Assembly: GCA_032768795.1 (NCBI GenBank)
Contig: CP136491.1
Span: forward strand, 1,674,001 to 1,738,000
DNA length: 64,000 bases
Origin: Tremella fuciformis
Taxonomy: Eukaryota > Basidiomycota > Tremellomycetes > Tremellales > Tremellaceae
Direction of reading: 5' to 3'
The translations under genes were made by a program, and so were the position numbers. The notes under the pieces were generated by a model. That model made no database searches. It had not been told where the DNA came from and saw nothing but the letters and a program-made list of their open reading frames with translations. Shown here piece by piece: positions 1 through 9,800 of this stretch (position 1 is its first letter; each line of letters opens with the position of its first letter).

Positions 1-970
1 GCTCTTGTTATAAATGGCCAAGCCGTAACGACTGATCTTTCGGTCTACGGGTCTCAGTTCCAGGTTGTCGAGATGCCTCACTAGGTCTGGCTTGAGACAA
101 GAATATGACCGCCAGCCAACACTCTGAGGCCGCAGTGTATGTACTAGCGAAGAGTCGGGAAGTACAGGAGTGAGAGTAGCCCTGTCAGGAAGTTGAGCCG
201 CTACCTGATCACCAAACTCTGCATCTCTGCCCTGTCGTGTCAGTTGCCCTCGCCCGGAAGGCGTGAGTTCCGTCGAACGCTGCTCTGTCAACACGTTCTT
301 GGCAAAGAAAGCTCGCTCTTGATGGAAGAATATGGAGCAATGAGACTGCTGGTCTTGGAAGGCTCTTGGCCATGTCGACAGTTCCGGCAACATCAGATCG
401 GGCTCAGCTCGTGTCACAGAGGGAAGTTTGTTTATCGTCCCCTGCTCATCCTCGCTGAAGGCGTAGTTCTGCCGTTGATTTGGCGGCATTTTGGGAAGTC
501 AGTGCTGAAAAGTCGATGCGGCAGGATATTCCTGTCGGTCCTCAGAGTGAAAGACCTCCCCTTCTCTTTGATACAGTAAGAAGGCGCTGGCAAAGGAGCT
601 TCGTCTTTTTGCATATTTCTAGCAACTTGCCGCAATGCGAACCTATATACAGAAGAGGGTTCTTTTGGCGCCCCCTTCCCCTCTCCCAAAAAAGAAAAGA
701 ACCCAGGCTCTGACTGCCGGAGATGCAAGCGTAGTTCCATGCTTCTGCTCCGCGCATCATCTCAGCAAGAATATGGAGGAGGAAAAAGAATCGGGTGATC
801 AGATCAAGGGGCAGGTGGGGAGGTATCGGCTTAGCTCGTGGTAGGTGGTGATTTAAGACATGACAATAGCGTGTATTTCTGTGCCCGAGAACGGCAATAT
901 CGACGCGCGGGAACAGCCAGACACCGGCGGCAACTCAGGGGTCCGTGCGCGCGTACTGGATTCAGTCGAT
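1..970. other. Intergenic stretch, decayed copy of the family A upstream flank
   Basis: I see no convincing gene here. Two short blocks match, in the same order, the region upstream of the family A gene at 971-2011. The segment near 85-120, containing GAATATGACCGCCAGCC, resembles 2635-2665. The segment near 570-605, containing AGTAAGAAGGCGC, resembles 3083-3110. The offsets are both close to 2.5 kb, so this looks like the degraded 5' flank of another tandem unit whose gene would lie to the left of the window. The short open frames inside show no protein-like composition. Confidence 0.4.
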
Positions 971-2011
971 TCACCCATCACTTTCGTGAGTAGAGTCGAC
1001 AAGAAGAAAGTAAAATACATGCCGATTGTACGAATTAGAGTGAGCACATCCACAACGGCGGTCAAGGGAGGATCCAGTGCTGAACAACCAACAAGAGGGA
1101 GGGGACGTTTGTGAACGAGTCTCAAATGGCTGATTGGACGCAAGCGGATTGGTTTTAGAGCGTTTCGCCCCCAGTTCAGCTTCGGTCCCCTCTCTCAACA
1201 TCAATATCTCGCATCTATCCGAGCTGTTAGGGTTCTTCTTGAACTGCTTCAACGCAAAAGCTTCTGTCAACATAGCCAGCTGCGAAACAGGCATCAGCGG
1301 TGTCTCGTTACCACTCATCCCCACTTGCAAGTCTTCTTGAAAGCTAACATAGATGCTGCTAGCAATGAGGCGCAGCCGACCTTGTGCCCCGTCACGCCTT
1401 TTGCTGCGGATGCCCATCAGAACCGACTTCTCCCAGAGATAATCCAAGCACTCCGTCTCATACGGTTTCCTGAGCCAGGCACCCCAGGTAGAGCCCCGAT
1501 GGATGCAGGAATCGCCTTTGTAGACTCTGTGCCTGTCGTCTATTGTCACTACCCAGCCAGTGATTGCGTTTGAGATCCCCCACAAGGTAATCGTCCCACT
1601 TTTTCTGTTTGTAGGACGGTCTATATCAGTGATCATTATCAGATCCAATGCTCTCAGTCTAGCGGCCATTCCTGAGCCTAGTCTGTGAGTCCATCGCTCT
1701 TCGTCGACCTCACGCGTTGTGAAACCTACTTCAGAGGCCGCCGCCAACAATAGAAGTGTGGTCCAGTAGGCGTGAGAGTATTGGGAGCTGGGAGCTTCAT
1801 CTCTGTGCAGGACAATCAGTTCAAGTGTATCGAAGTGATCGCTGACGTTGAGATCTGCGGGGAAATGAACTGAGTGATTTGCCCACTCAGCCGTTGCGGG
1901 AAGGCATGTCGCCTCTCGGTCAACAGTCGGATATGCGTCAGACTCACTGCCGCTGGCTTCGTTGCCCGTGGAGTAGATCGAGCTGCCCTGGTCGTCTGTG
2001 GGGACGCTCAA
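971..2011 (-). CDS. Family A orphan protein, copy A1 (start uncertain)
   Basis: An open frame of about 346 codons that I do not recognise. It is clearly a paralogue of the genes at 3545-4408 and 5033-5869. The shared core contains TLWGISNA, VTIDDRHRVY, a WGAWL segment, then RLRLIASSIYVSF and QLAMLTEAFALK. After the core comes a divergent basic, Ser/Thr-rich tail. No signal peptide or membrane segment is visible. No ATG lies near the N-terminus: the position aligned with the start of copy A2 reads GTC, and the frame opens with a TTG. It may therefore start in an upstream exon (an ATG at 2160 followed by a GTGAGG donor is possible), or it may be a decaying copy. Function unknown. Confidence 0.6.
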   Translation of the reverse strand: MSVPTDDQGSSIYSTGNEASGSESDAYPTVDREATCLPATAEWANHSVHFPADLNVSDHFDTLELIVLHRDEAPSSQYSHAYWTTLLLLAAASEVGFTTREVDEERWTHRLGSGMAARLRALDLIMITDIDRPTNRKSGTITLWGISNAITGWVVTIDDRHRVYKGDSCIHRGSTWGAWLRKPYETECLDYLWEKSVLMGIRSKRRDGAQGRLRLIASSIYVSFQEDLQVGMSGNETPLMPVSQLAMLTEAFALKQFKKNPNSSDRCEILMLREGTEAELGAKRSKTNPLASNQPFETRSQTSPPSCWLFSTGSSLDRRCGCAHSNSYNRHVFYFLLVDSTHESDG

Positions 2012-3544
2012 CCCCGCTTAGTCTCGAAAGGCTCGTCGATGCTCGAGGAAGCGATCAAGATGCACTCTTCGAGTGTTCTTGTGGCAAAATGGGGGGTAGA
2101 TGGGTCAGCGCCTCACGTCAGTCGTAAGGGAACTTTGGAAGGAAAGTATGTCTCTGCACATTGGCGTGGCCTTGAGGGTGGAGAAAAGCCCGCACTCTTC
2201 GAGGCTGCACAGTGGGGAGCGCTCAGCACAAGGCACAAAGGACGCAAGGCGAGGCCCTTTGTGCAAGAGCAAATAACAAAAAGAATTACGGTTTCGGGGT
2301 GCAGGGCAAGACTATCATTGTGTGATCTTCGGCCCACAGCGATCGCCCTGGCTGGCTGACGTTAGTCCTGGGCCTGGAGATCCGCCTGTACAGTGAAACG
2401 TGCATACTTCGCGACTGTACGGGTTGGATGACCTTGTCATGAACTGGAGCGAGCCGAACCCAACGAGAATGGGGTACTCAAGCGTTGAGCGAATCTTCTC
2501 GACGCACACGTGCTGATTCGCACGCGGTCCGTGATGCTGTCCATGTTCTCTATTTGTAGCATCTCTTGGAGGCCCGGGACTGGAACTTCCAGCCCAAATC
2601 TGTGGCATGTTGCTCTTTCTGGTTTGAGTGGCGACAGGTACGAATATGAACGCCAGCCGGTAGACTGGGGATTCCCTCGTGGTACCTCCCTCTTGGCGGT
2701 TGTAGCGGAATGCAGTGAGACAGGTGGGCGGGGTTTGTGCTCTGTTCTGTACCTTGTACTGACCTGCCCAGAGTTGTTTGAGTCGAAAGACAAGGCGTCG
2801 GCAGGTGATTGGCGAAAAACGCCCTCTCCTGCTCGTAAAATATTGATCTCGGATGTTGCTGATCGCTAATAATCGTCGGTCTTTCCATCAGTCTTGGGGC
2901 GACCAGACCGGGTCCGTCGCGTGTTGTGAAGGACCGTCTGCTTGGCATGTCCCGTTCTTTGACAGGCGTACTGAGGGTGTGGTTCTTCGGTTGACCTAGT
3001 TGCATTTTTGCAAGACTGGTCCTGGGAACGCAAAGTCGCTAGACACTTGTGCCCCTCCAGCGCGAAAGTTTCTTCTTCGCATATAGTGAGAAGGCGCATG
3101 AAAAAGAAGGTCGCCTTTGCTGCACATCTTCCAAATGGGCACTCACAGCGAATCCGGGCAGCAGTGTCTGTCAGGTTTGGCGTAGCGGAAAAGGGTATGC
3201 TCACTGAAAGAGCCACAGCGGGGTAGAGGACTTCCGATGCAAGCTGAGTACAGTTCAGCTCCCGCACATGTCTTAGTGCACTGCTGCGACGACGACGAGG
3301 GAAGTCCGTTGGGCCTGCAGATCAAGAGACGCGTGTGAAGGCAACGAGGCAAGCCCGCAGAAAGGCTGCTCAGCAAGACGACGATACCTACACAAATCAC
3401 GGTTCTAAGCGCTCGGCAGCCCAGGACCGCATGCATCCGCATGGAATAAAGCCTTCAATCCAGTTGAGCCAGTCACTTCGGGAGAGCAGTATTCATGGAG
3501 AATGAGTTACATCCTTTTGCAAGCTGAGAAAAATATATACTGTA
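2012..3544. other. Spacer between family A copies A1 and A2
   Basis: About 1.5 kb that forms the 5' flank of A1 and the 3' flank of A2. It holds a 22-bp element shared with the A2 upstream region (2205-2226) and the blocks near 2635-2665 and 3083-3110 that recur at 1-610. Minus-strand frames around 2437-3005 could be remnants of an older family A copy: they contain WRSY and a following basic region, as in copy A3. They are broken and I do not call a gene. Confidence 0.4.
2205..2226 (-). repeat. 22-bp element upstream of A1, repeated upstream of A2
   Basis: An exact 22-bp match (core CAGTGGGGAGCGCTC) to 4631-4652, with similar sequence just outside it (CTTCGA on the left of both). It lies about 195 bp upstream of the A1 frame. 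It is either a conserved promoter element or simply the best-preserved part of the tandem duplication. Confidence 0.6.
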
Positions 3545-4408
3545 TCATTCTAGTGTGAATTCATGCTCACGGCATGCGCAGGGGCTTTCAACATCGAGTG
3601 GGAAGCTGCGATTGACCGCACCTCGATCAAGACTTGAACTGCTTGCAGCTGCATTGCGTTGATTGAGCCTGCGATTTCTGCTCCGCGCAGACGCCCTTTT
3701 CAACCCCAGTGTCTCACATTTGTCCTCTCCTTCAGCCTCCTTATAGGCGAAAGCTTCTGACAACAAAGCGAGCTGTGAGGACGTCATCAGCGGCGCTTCA
3801 CCAGCCTTCATTCCCACTTGCGAGTCCTTTTGGTAGCTTACATATATGCTGTTAGCAATGGTGAAAAGCCGTGTCATCACCGGTTTGCGTCCAGTAACGC
3901 GAGACGACATCAGAGAGGACCCTTTCTCGAGATCTTTCAGGCAGTTGTGCTCATACGATTTGTCAAGCCAAGTGCCCCAGGCACGTGTCGGAAGTGCCGA
4001 AGAATCGGGGCCGTACACCCTATGCCTGCGGTCTATGGTGACTAGACGCTTAGTGCTTGCATTATAGACCCCCCACAATGTAATCTGCCGAGTTTTCCTG
4101 TTTTGAGTCAACTCATCAACGGTGATGGGTTTCAGGTCCAACTCTTGCAGCCTCTTGATTGCCTCCATTTTGTCAGACCATTCGGCTTGAACCAGTACGT
4201 CGCCAAGGAACAGGAGTGGATCGATTGTCGCGCGAAAATCGGTGACTTCGTCTTCTGGAAGGTCTTGGACGATAGCATTTGCCAATTCTGACTCAGATGG
4301 AAGGGTCTTTTCCTCCCGTGGCAGAGTCGAGGGCATGTCACACTCCACGCTTTCCGGTCCGTAAAGGGTGGGGTATCTGCTCGTCTGTTCATCTGTCGAC
4401 ATATCCAT
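3545..4408 (-). CDS. Family A orphan protein, copy A2
   Basis: About 287 codons from the ATG at 4408 (MDMSTDEQTS). An open extension to 4492 has only a TTG start. The domain order matches A1: an acidic Ser/Thr-rich N-terminus, then QITLWGVYNA, VTIDRRHRVYG, WGTWLDKSYE, MTRLFTIANSIYVSY and SSQLALLSEAFAYKEA. An Arg/Ser-rich tail follows. It is the best preserved of the three tandem copies. There are no cysteine clusters, signal peptide or membrane segments. Its leader contains a 17-nt guanine run on the + strand. The function is unknown to me; the soluble, charged composition suggests an intracellular protein. Confidence 0.7.
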   Translation of the reverse strand: MDMSTDEQTSRYPTLYGPESVECDMPSTLPREEKTLPSESELANAIVQDLPEDEVTDFRATIDPLLFLGDVLVQAEWSDKMEAIKRLQELDLKPITVDELTQNRKTRQITLWGVYNASTKRLVTIDRRHRVYGPDSSALPTRAWGTWLDKSYEHNCLKDLEKGSSLMSSRVTGRKPVMTRLFTIANSIYVSYQKDSQVGMKAGEAPLMTSSQLALLSEAFAYKEAEGEDKCETLGLKRASARSRNRRLNQRNAAASSSSLDRGAVNRSFPLDVESPCACREHEFTLE

Positions 4409-4509
4409 CTTTGGCTCTACGGTTCCCTCAATGTACTGTAGTTGGTGAAGGACAAGATGCAAGAAGTCAATGCCTCGATGCGTACTTCTCAATAGAGAAG
4501 GTGGGGCCC

Positions 4510-4558
4510 GGGGGGGGGGGGGGGGGAAGGTGGCGGTGGCGGGGTTTGGGGAGGGGTC
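4510..4558 (+). repeat. G17 homopolymer and G-rich tract in the A2 leader
   Basis: A run of 17 guanines (4510-4526) is followed by GGTGG, GGTGG, GGGG, GGGG and GGGG groups up to 4556. The tract lies about 100-150 bp upstream of the A2 ATG. On the + strand it fits the pattern of several possible G-quadruplexes; the A2 transcript would carry the complementary C-tract. The homopolymer length in the assembly may be inaccurate. Confidence 0.7.
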
Positions 4559-4630
4559 CGGCCAAGAAAGGAAATGCGATTCTTGCCTTCGAGTTGTTTA
4601 AAAGGTAAGGCTGTGTCCTCATACTTCGAA

Positions 4631-4652
4631 CTGCACAGTGGGGAGCGCTCAG
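4631..4652 (-). repeat. 22-bp element upstream of A2, repeated upstream of A1
   Basis: Second exact copy of the element at 2205-2226. It lies about 220 bp upstream of the A2 ATG. It is not seen upstream of A3, whose flank differs. Confidence 0.6.
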
Positions 4653-5032
4653 TAACAGGAGCAAGAGAGGGGCCTTCGAACGAGACGTCGAGACATCGTC
4701 CAAAAAGAAGCACGTTCTCCCGTGCAGCGGGGCGGCCGATTCACCTTCCGAAGGACGCCGCTTCAGAACCGATTCTGTCCCCGTATCCCTTGTCGTCGCG
4801 GGCCTTGAGGCAGGGAAGGCGTGCGGATCGCACGTATATGAATGGTCAGCGTGAGAGCGCTGGTCCGACGAGAAAAGGGTAGCCAAGGCTTTGAGCGAAT
4901 GTCTCAACCCCTGCGGCAGAATCCCTGGAGTACGTCTTACGTCTTTGTCGTGTTGAACAACTGCCCCGCTAAAGAGCCCACCCGAGCTCTAGGCCCCGGT
5001 GTCTGTGCCCCATTCTCTCGGTGCCACGCCAG

Positions 5033-5869
5033 TCAAAGAGGAGGGAAACAGCTCGCCTCTCCCGTTTGTATGGATAGGACAGCCCTTTGTGCGGTAGGTG
5101 CGGTCTGAATCGTGTTCGAGCCCCAGATCGAAATCTGAGGGGAACTGCCAATCTCACGAGACGCATGCCCGTGTTGCCATTCAGGTTGAGACTCTTCGAA
5201 GCGACTGCCCGGCGAACTGAGCTGCCCCACGCGACCGGGCGACACGACCTTCAGGCCCAGCTTGAAGGACTCGGAATTATCTCGTCCCATTTCGCGCCTG
5301 ACGAGACCTTCGGTCAGAATAGAAAGCTCTTTTGCTGTCAGGTAACCCGCAATGGATTTGTGGATTGCGCTGGCAATGACGAAGAGCCGAGTCCTGGCGG
5401 GCTTGACCCCCCCTCCCCACTTATATCTGAGGTATGTACGAGTCGCTAGCGTCTTGAGAGTAGAGTCGCGGATGCTGTCCGGTAGGGAGTGAGGCGTGCG
5501 GCCCTTATCCTTCGTGCCATAGCGATAGATTGCATGGTATCGATCAATCGTCACCGTGCGTCCAGTTGCTTCGTTACGAATCGCAATGGGGACTTCGTTC
5601 GCCGACGACGAAATGCCCGAGACCTCAACGAGCTTCAGTTGGTCGAGAACTGGTCGTAGATTGGGCGGCATTTCGCCGTACGAGCGCCACTCTGCCTCGG
5701 TCGGGTCACCCACAGGCAATGTAGACGGGGGTGGTCGACTTTGAGCTCGCTGTGACTGCTCAAGAGGCCGTCCGATCAATGTTGATGGGAATGGAACAGC
5801 ACGAACTGAAGGACGTGGAGCTGGGGCCTGGATGACGCAGCAACGGCACAGAGCATGCTCCTTGTGCAT
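5033..5869 (-). CDS. Family A orphan protein, copy A3
   Basis: About 278 codons from the ATG at 5869 (MHKEHALCRCC). An open extension to 5917 starts only with GTG. Compared with A1 and A2 it is shortened in the middle but keeps EWRSY, TGRTVTIDRYHAIYRYG, TRLFVIASAIHKS and AKELSILTEGLVRREMG. The spacing of these blocks shows it is the same family. Its N-terminus is Pro/Ser-rich and its C-terminal tail contains no recognisable motif. It sits 1.4 kb from A2 instead of the 2.5-kb spacing seen between A1 and A2, so the unit is truncated. Function unknown. Confidence 0.65.
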   Translation of the reverse strand: MHKEHALCRCCVIQAPAPRPSVRAVPFPSTLIGRPLEQSQRAQSRPPPSTLPVGDPTEAEWRSYGEMPPNLRPVLDQLKLVEVSGISSSANEVPIAIRNEATGRTVTIDRYHAIYRYGTKDKGRTPHSLPDSIRDSTLKTLATRTYLRYKWGGGVKPARTRLFVIASAIHKSIAGYLTAKELSILTEGLVRREMGRDNSESFKLGLKVVSPGRVGQLSSPGSRFEESQPEWQHGHASREIGSSPQISIWGSNTIQTAPTAQRAVLSIQTGEASCFPPL

Positions 5870-5917
5870 TGGCTCCAGAGGATGACATTGGACCAGACTG
5901 GCCGAGCTACTTGCCAC

Positions 5918-6641
5918 CCAACCGGGAGCTAGAGACGGCTGTGTGGAGCATGAATCCTTGACAACGTGTGATGTGCGTGCTGAGAAAAATGATAAATAGA
6001 GTGACTGGCTGATGGGCCTCAGTCTCAGTTAGCGCTATTTACTGCTGAAAGCGCTAGGAGAGGCTGAGGAAGAAGTATAGATCCTCAGAGAGCTTTCGGA
6101 ATGACCCCATTTGCCACCCAGCTCTGGCTTCTGTTTGGCCCCAATGCGGCTTACGACTCCAGGCGGGGCATGCCACAAATTGACCATCTACATTTATTGC
6201 GAATGCGCACTACACCTGATGGCCACCATCGCCATTGGGGTTTGGGCCCTCACATACAGACGGTCATTACGGGCGACTGAAATGGTCGGCCTAACACGGG
6301 GTGTCTTCATGAGCGAGTCCGTTAAACTTCGCTCGCCCGCTTTGCGCCTCGTATACACCCAGGACCCTACAGTATTAGATGGTTGTCTTAGGCAGTCCTC
6401 GAATCCAGATGAGGGCTTCCGTTCCCGCTGTTGCATGAGCTTCACGATGGGTGGGTGCGAAGCGCCTTCTGACGGGTTTCAGTTTCAAATCCTAAGCCGC
6501 AGTCTAAGCCCACTTCCTCTCTCAAGCAAAGCCTTCGCTGGCTCCAGGAGAGAGCGCCGAAGCTCAAGCCGGCTGTCGTTTTCGCCGGCCAGGACTCTAA
6601 CTCGGTCCATATGATCCCAGGTGCATTCACAATATCATGTG
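5918..6641. other. Spacer left of the retrotransposon
   Basis: I see no gene. The stretch ends in the CATGTG that borders the 5' LTR. The opposite side of the insertion resumes at 13,598, so before insertion 5918-6641 was joined directly to the 3' end of the family B gene at 13698-14678. Confidence 0.5.
6638..6641. repeat. Target-site duplication, left copy
   Basis: TGTG directly precedes the 5' LTR and recurs directly after the 3' LTR at 13598-13601. The match can be read as CATGTG because the LTR itself ends in CA. A 4-6 bp duplication is usual for Ty3-type integrases. Confidence 0.7.
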
Positions 6642-6660
6642 TGTAATGGAATACGTCATC

Positions 6661-6674
6661 ACGGACATGTCCGT
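6661..6674. promoter_or_regulatory. Perfect 14-bp palindrome with CGG-N6-CCG core in U3
   Basis: The palindrome ACGGACATGTCCGT contains CGG and CCG triplets six bases apart, the spacing recognised by Ppr1/UaY-like Zn2Cys6 activators. It lies about 30 bp upstream of a TATA-like CATATAC at 6702-6708. That box is in turn about 30 bp upstream of the predicted transcript start at 6737. The identical arrangement recurs in the 3' LTR. A role as an upstream activating site is inferred. Confidence 0.5.
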
Positions 6675-6736
6675 AGTAGCCGACTACCTGTGAGAACTCT
6701 ACATATACAGACTGAGAAGGAGAGGATACCTTCTTC

Positions 6737-6749
6737 GAAGAATGTATTA
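6737..6749 (+). promoter_or_regulatory. Predicted transcript 5' end / self-primer
   Basis: GAAGAATGTATTA here is exactly complementary over 13 nt to the primer-binding site at 6842-6854. In Tf1-type elements the first nucleotides of the mRNA fold back as primer for reverse transcription, so transcription should begin at or near 6737. The site sits in the middle of a 12-bp palindrome (TTCTTCGAAGAA, 6731-6742), about 30 bp after a TATA-like box. Confidence 0.7.
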
Positions 6750-6841
6750 TTCATCTGTCACCTGGTAACTCATCCTGGCATATCAGTCGACCAGCAAGGC
6801 AGTCACTCACATACCAACTCGCGTTCACCGACCCCGACAGT

Positions 6842-6854
6842 TAATACATTCTTC
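6842..6854 (+). other. Self-priming primer-binding site
   Basis: TAATACATTCTTC starts three bases after the 5' LTR, where a primer-binding site belongs. It pairs over 13 nt with the LTR segment at 6737-6749. I see no match to a tRNA 3' end: those would begin TGG, complementary to CCA. Confidence 0.7.
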
Positions 6855-6875
6855 CCATACTTGTGGACGACAGGT

Positions 6876-9800
6876 ATGTCAGGAAGACCTACGAGACAGA
6901 ATCCAACAGGAGGAGCGCCGGGAATCGACGCCCAGGTGGCCCTACCTGCCGATAACAGAGACACAAGCCTTCAGATACACCCTCAACCTTTGTCACCTAC
7001 TACTCGCTCGTCGCCGTTGTCCAACCTCGAGCAACCACTCGAAGAACAGCCGACGACTGGCAACAGCGACTCGAGAACCGCTCCACTCGAGGCTCCACCG
7101 ACTACGTACACGGTGGATACGAACGGAGTACATGGTTCGCACTATCTATCAACTCGACTAGCGGAGGAAGAAATTCCCCGAGTTACCCCTTTTGTGCGGG
7201 GCAATCCCCCGCACCTTAGCCAAGGTCCCACGTATCAAGAGCTACTCGACCAACGAACTAGGATCGAGATGCAGCTCCAACAGATGGAGCAGGCACGAAG
7301 ACAGCCTGTCCGAGAACCTACACAGCCGAGGACGTCGACTACAGAACCGTACATGACAACTACGGGGCTGAATCAACCCGTGGACATCAAAGTGGCCGCC
7401 GAGGCCGCCAAGAATATCAAGAAGCCGGATGTCTTTAGAGGCGATTTAGACCGACTGAAGCTGGATGCTTTTGTGCACCAAGTCGAAAGATACCTGCGAA
7501 TCGCAGCACCTATCTACCCGACCGAAGAGCTCAAAGTGATCTTTGCTTCTGGCTACCTACGCGACGAGGCGGAGCAGTGGTACACTGGCCTAGTCGACAA
7601 CAATCAAGAACCTACCACCCTGGTAGGGTTTATGACCGAGCTTCGACGAACCTTTGGCCGTCACCATGAGGAATTCTCGGCCTACTTCGAACTGGACCGA
7701 CTCAGACAAGGCAACATGTCGGCCTCTGAGTACGTAGTAAAGTTCCGTACTATCCTAGCACGGACCAATCAGTCACCGGATACGCAGTGCATGGCCTTTT
7801 ATAAGGGATTGCGTGAGTACCTGCAACGCGAACTCATGACGCAACGACCACGCCCTACATTCAGCGACTTCAACGACCTAGTCGAGCGTACCCTGTCTAT
7901 TGACGACGCAGACCGAGAAGTCCGTGCGTTGCACCCCAAGCACCCATTTCAGGGACCAAACCCGCCGGGCCGACACCAAGGAAATACCCGATTCAACACC
8001 CCTAGTCAACAAGTACGAGGGCATTTCCGCCCAAAAGCGGGATTGGACACTGCAAGTAACAGAGAGTCACCACCACGCACGACGAACAAGTCTACAACCC
8101 CTAAGCCTCAAAGTGGCAGGACGTTCACGCAACAGCCGAGAGGACCTCTCTCGGAGGAAGAACGTAAGGCCCGTATAGAGGCAGGGGCTTGCACCTATTG
8201 TGGGAAAATGGGCCACACGATCAACAACTGTTGGACTCGACCACAGAACAAGTTACCGCCACACCGGATCAACGTAGCCCAAACCGACACAACCGATCAG
8301 ACCACAGAGAACCACGTAACAGGCAATTACGCAGACGTCAACAGCCAAGAAGGTTCGATGGCGACAGAGAGAGTGAACGTCAGACTCACTCCACCAAGCG
8401 AGCCCCAGAAAAGAAACTTGAGAGACAGTTTCAACCGGGTAATGGCCAAATACAAAGGTCTACACAAGGTGATACCGGATCTAGGCTATCAAGAAATTCA
8501 AGGGGGGAACGAGAAGAATTTGACGCCTGAACAGGCGGAACAGAAGACGTATGTAGCTAAAACACAGAACGTAGTACGCAATTACATTAGGAAGGCGACG
8601 TGCAGGGCAGATCCGTCTGCCTTGTACTTAACCAAAACGGAACCCCTCGAAGGGTCCAAAAGAACATCAAAAGAGGACGGCGTACGCGCCAATTATGAAA
8701 CGCCTACAAGGCTGTTCAACGTCCCAATTGGCCTATCACAAATCCCTGGAGAGACCGCTAGGGCCCTCCTAGATACGGGAGCGACGTCCAACTTTGTCGA
8801 CGACGAGTATGTGGCTCGACATCACCTCCCCATGACAAAACTCAAACGACCAACGCCATTGGTAATGGCGGATGGCAGGGTATCCGAGTACGGACTCTTA
8901 ACCCACCGAGTACAGCTCACCGTCCTACTGGGAAGGGGATTCGAACCTTATCACGCCGACTTCATAGTCTCCCCGATACGCATAGCACACTTGATCTTAG
9001 GCATGCCCTTTCTGGACAAAGTGCAGCCTGTGGTAGACTGGAGCGCGAGAACTCTAGCACCACGGGACACAACAGACAAGACGTCAGACCAGGCCACTGC
9101 GTGGCTCTACACCGCCATTACGACGGCGGAACCGCCTACTGAGACAGAGCTACCTGCCGAATATGCACACTACAAGGACGTATTCGATAAAGGACAGGCC
9201 GATAAACTACCAGAACATCGGCAATTCGACCATGCCATCCAACTGAGCTCGGACAAGGTACCACCAGCTGGGCCTATCTACGCACTTAGCCCACGAGAAA
9301 GGGAAGAACTAATGGCGTACCTGCGAGAAAACCTGGATAAAGGCTTCATCAGAGAGTCACGATCCCCCGCAGGAGCACCAGTCCTATTCGTCAAAAAGAA
9401 GGACGGAAGTCTGCGATTATGCGTCGATTACCGCAAGCTCAACGCCATGACAATCAAGAACAAATACCCTTTGCCCCTGATAGGCGACGTAATCGACCAA
9501 ATACGTGGGTCGACCGTGTTTACCAAGTTAGACCTACGGGGAGCATACAACCTCGTCCGCATAGCGGAGGGGGATGAGTGGAAGACAGCCTTCCGGACAC
9601 CCTTCGGACAATACGAGTACCTGGTCATGCCCTTCGGGCTCTGCAACGCACCAGGCTCGTTCCAGCTATTTATCAACCACGTCTTCCACGACCTACTCGA
9701 CAAGTACGTGGCTGTATACCTCGACGATATATTGGTGTACTCCAAGGATCTGGAACACCATACCCGCCACGTACAGGAAGTCCTGCGACGACTACGAGAG

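Larger units (their letters stand above)
6642..6839 (+). repeat. 5' long terminal repeat
   Basis: 198 bp starting TGTAATGG and ending CCCCGACA, identical to 13400-13597. U3 would be about 95 bp (6642-6736) if transcription starts near 6737, as the self-priming complementarity predicts. Confidence 0.97.

Noticed and set aside
193..844. Several open frames of 60-130 codons on both strands
   Set aside because: No protein-like composition, no motif of family A or B, and overlap in all frames; the stretch is better explained as a decayed flank.
6840..6860. tRNA-type primer-binding site
   Set aside because: The sequence after the LTR lacks the TGG that would pair with a tRNA CCA end, and it pairs exactly with the element's own LTR instead.
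6621..6875. N-terminal extension of gag-pol through the 5' LTR
   Set aside because: The frame is open by chance across the LTR. The predicted transcript start (6737) and the position of the primer-binding site put the first usable ATG at 6876.
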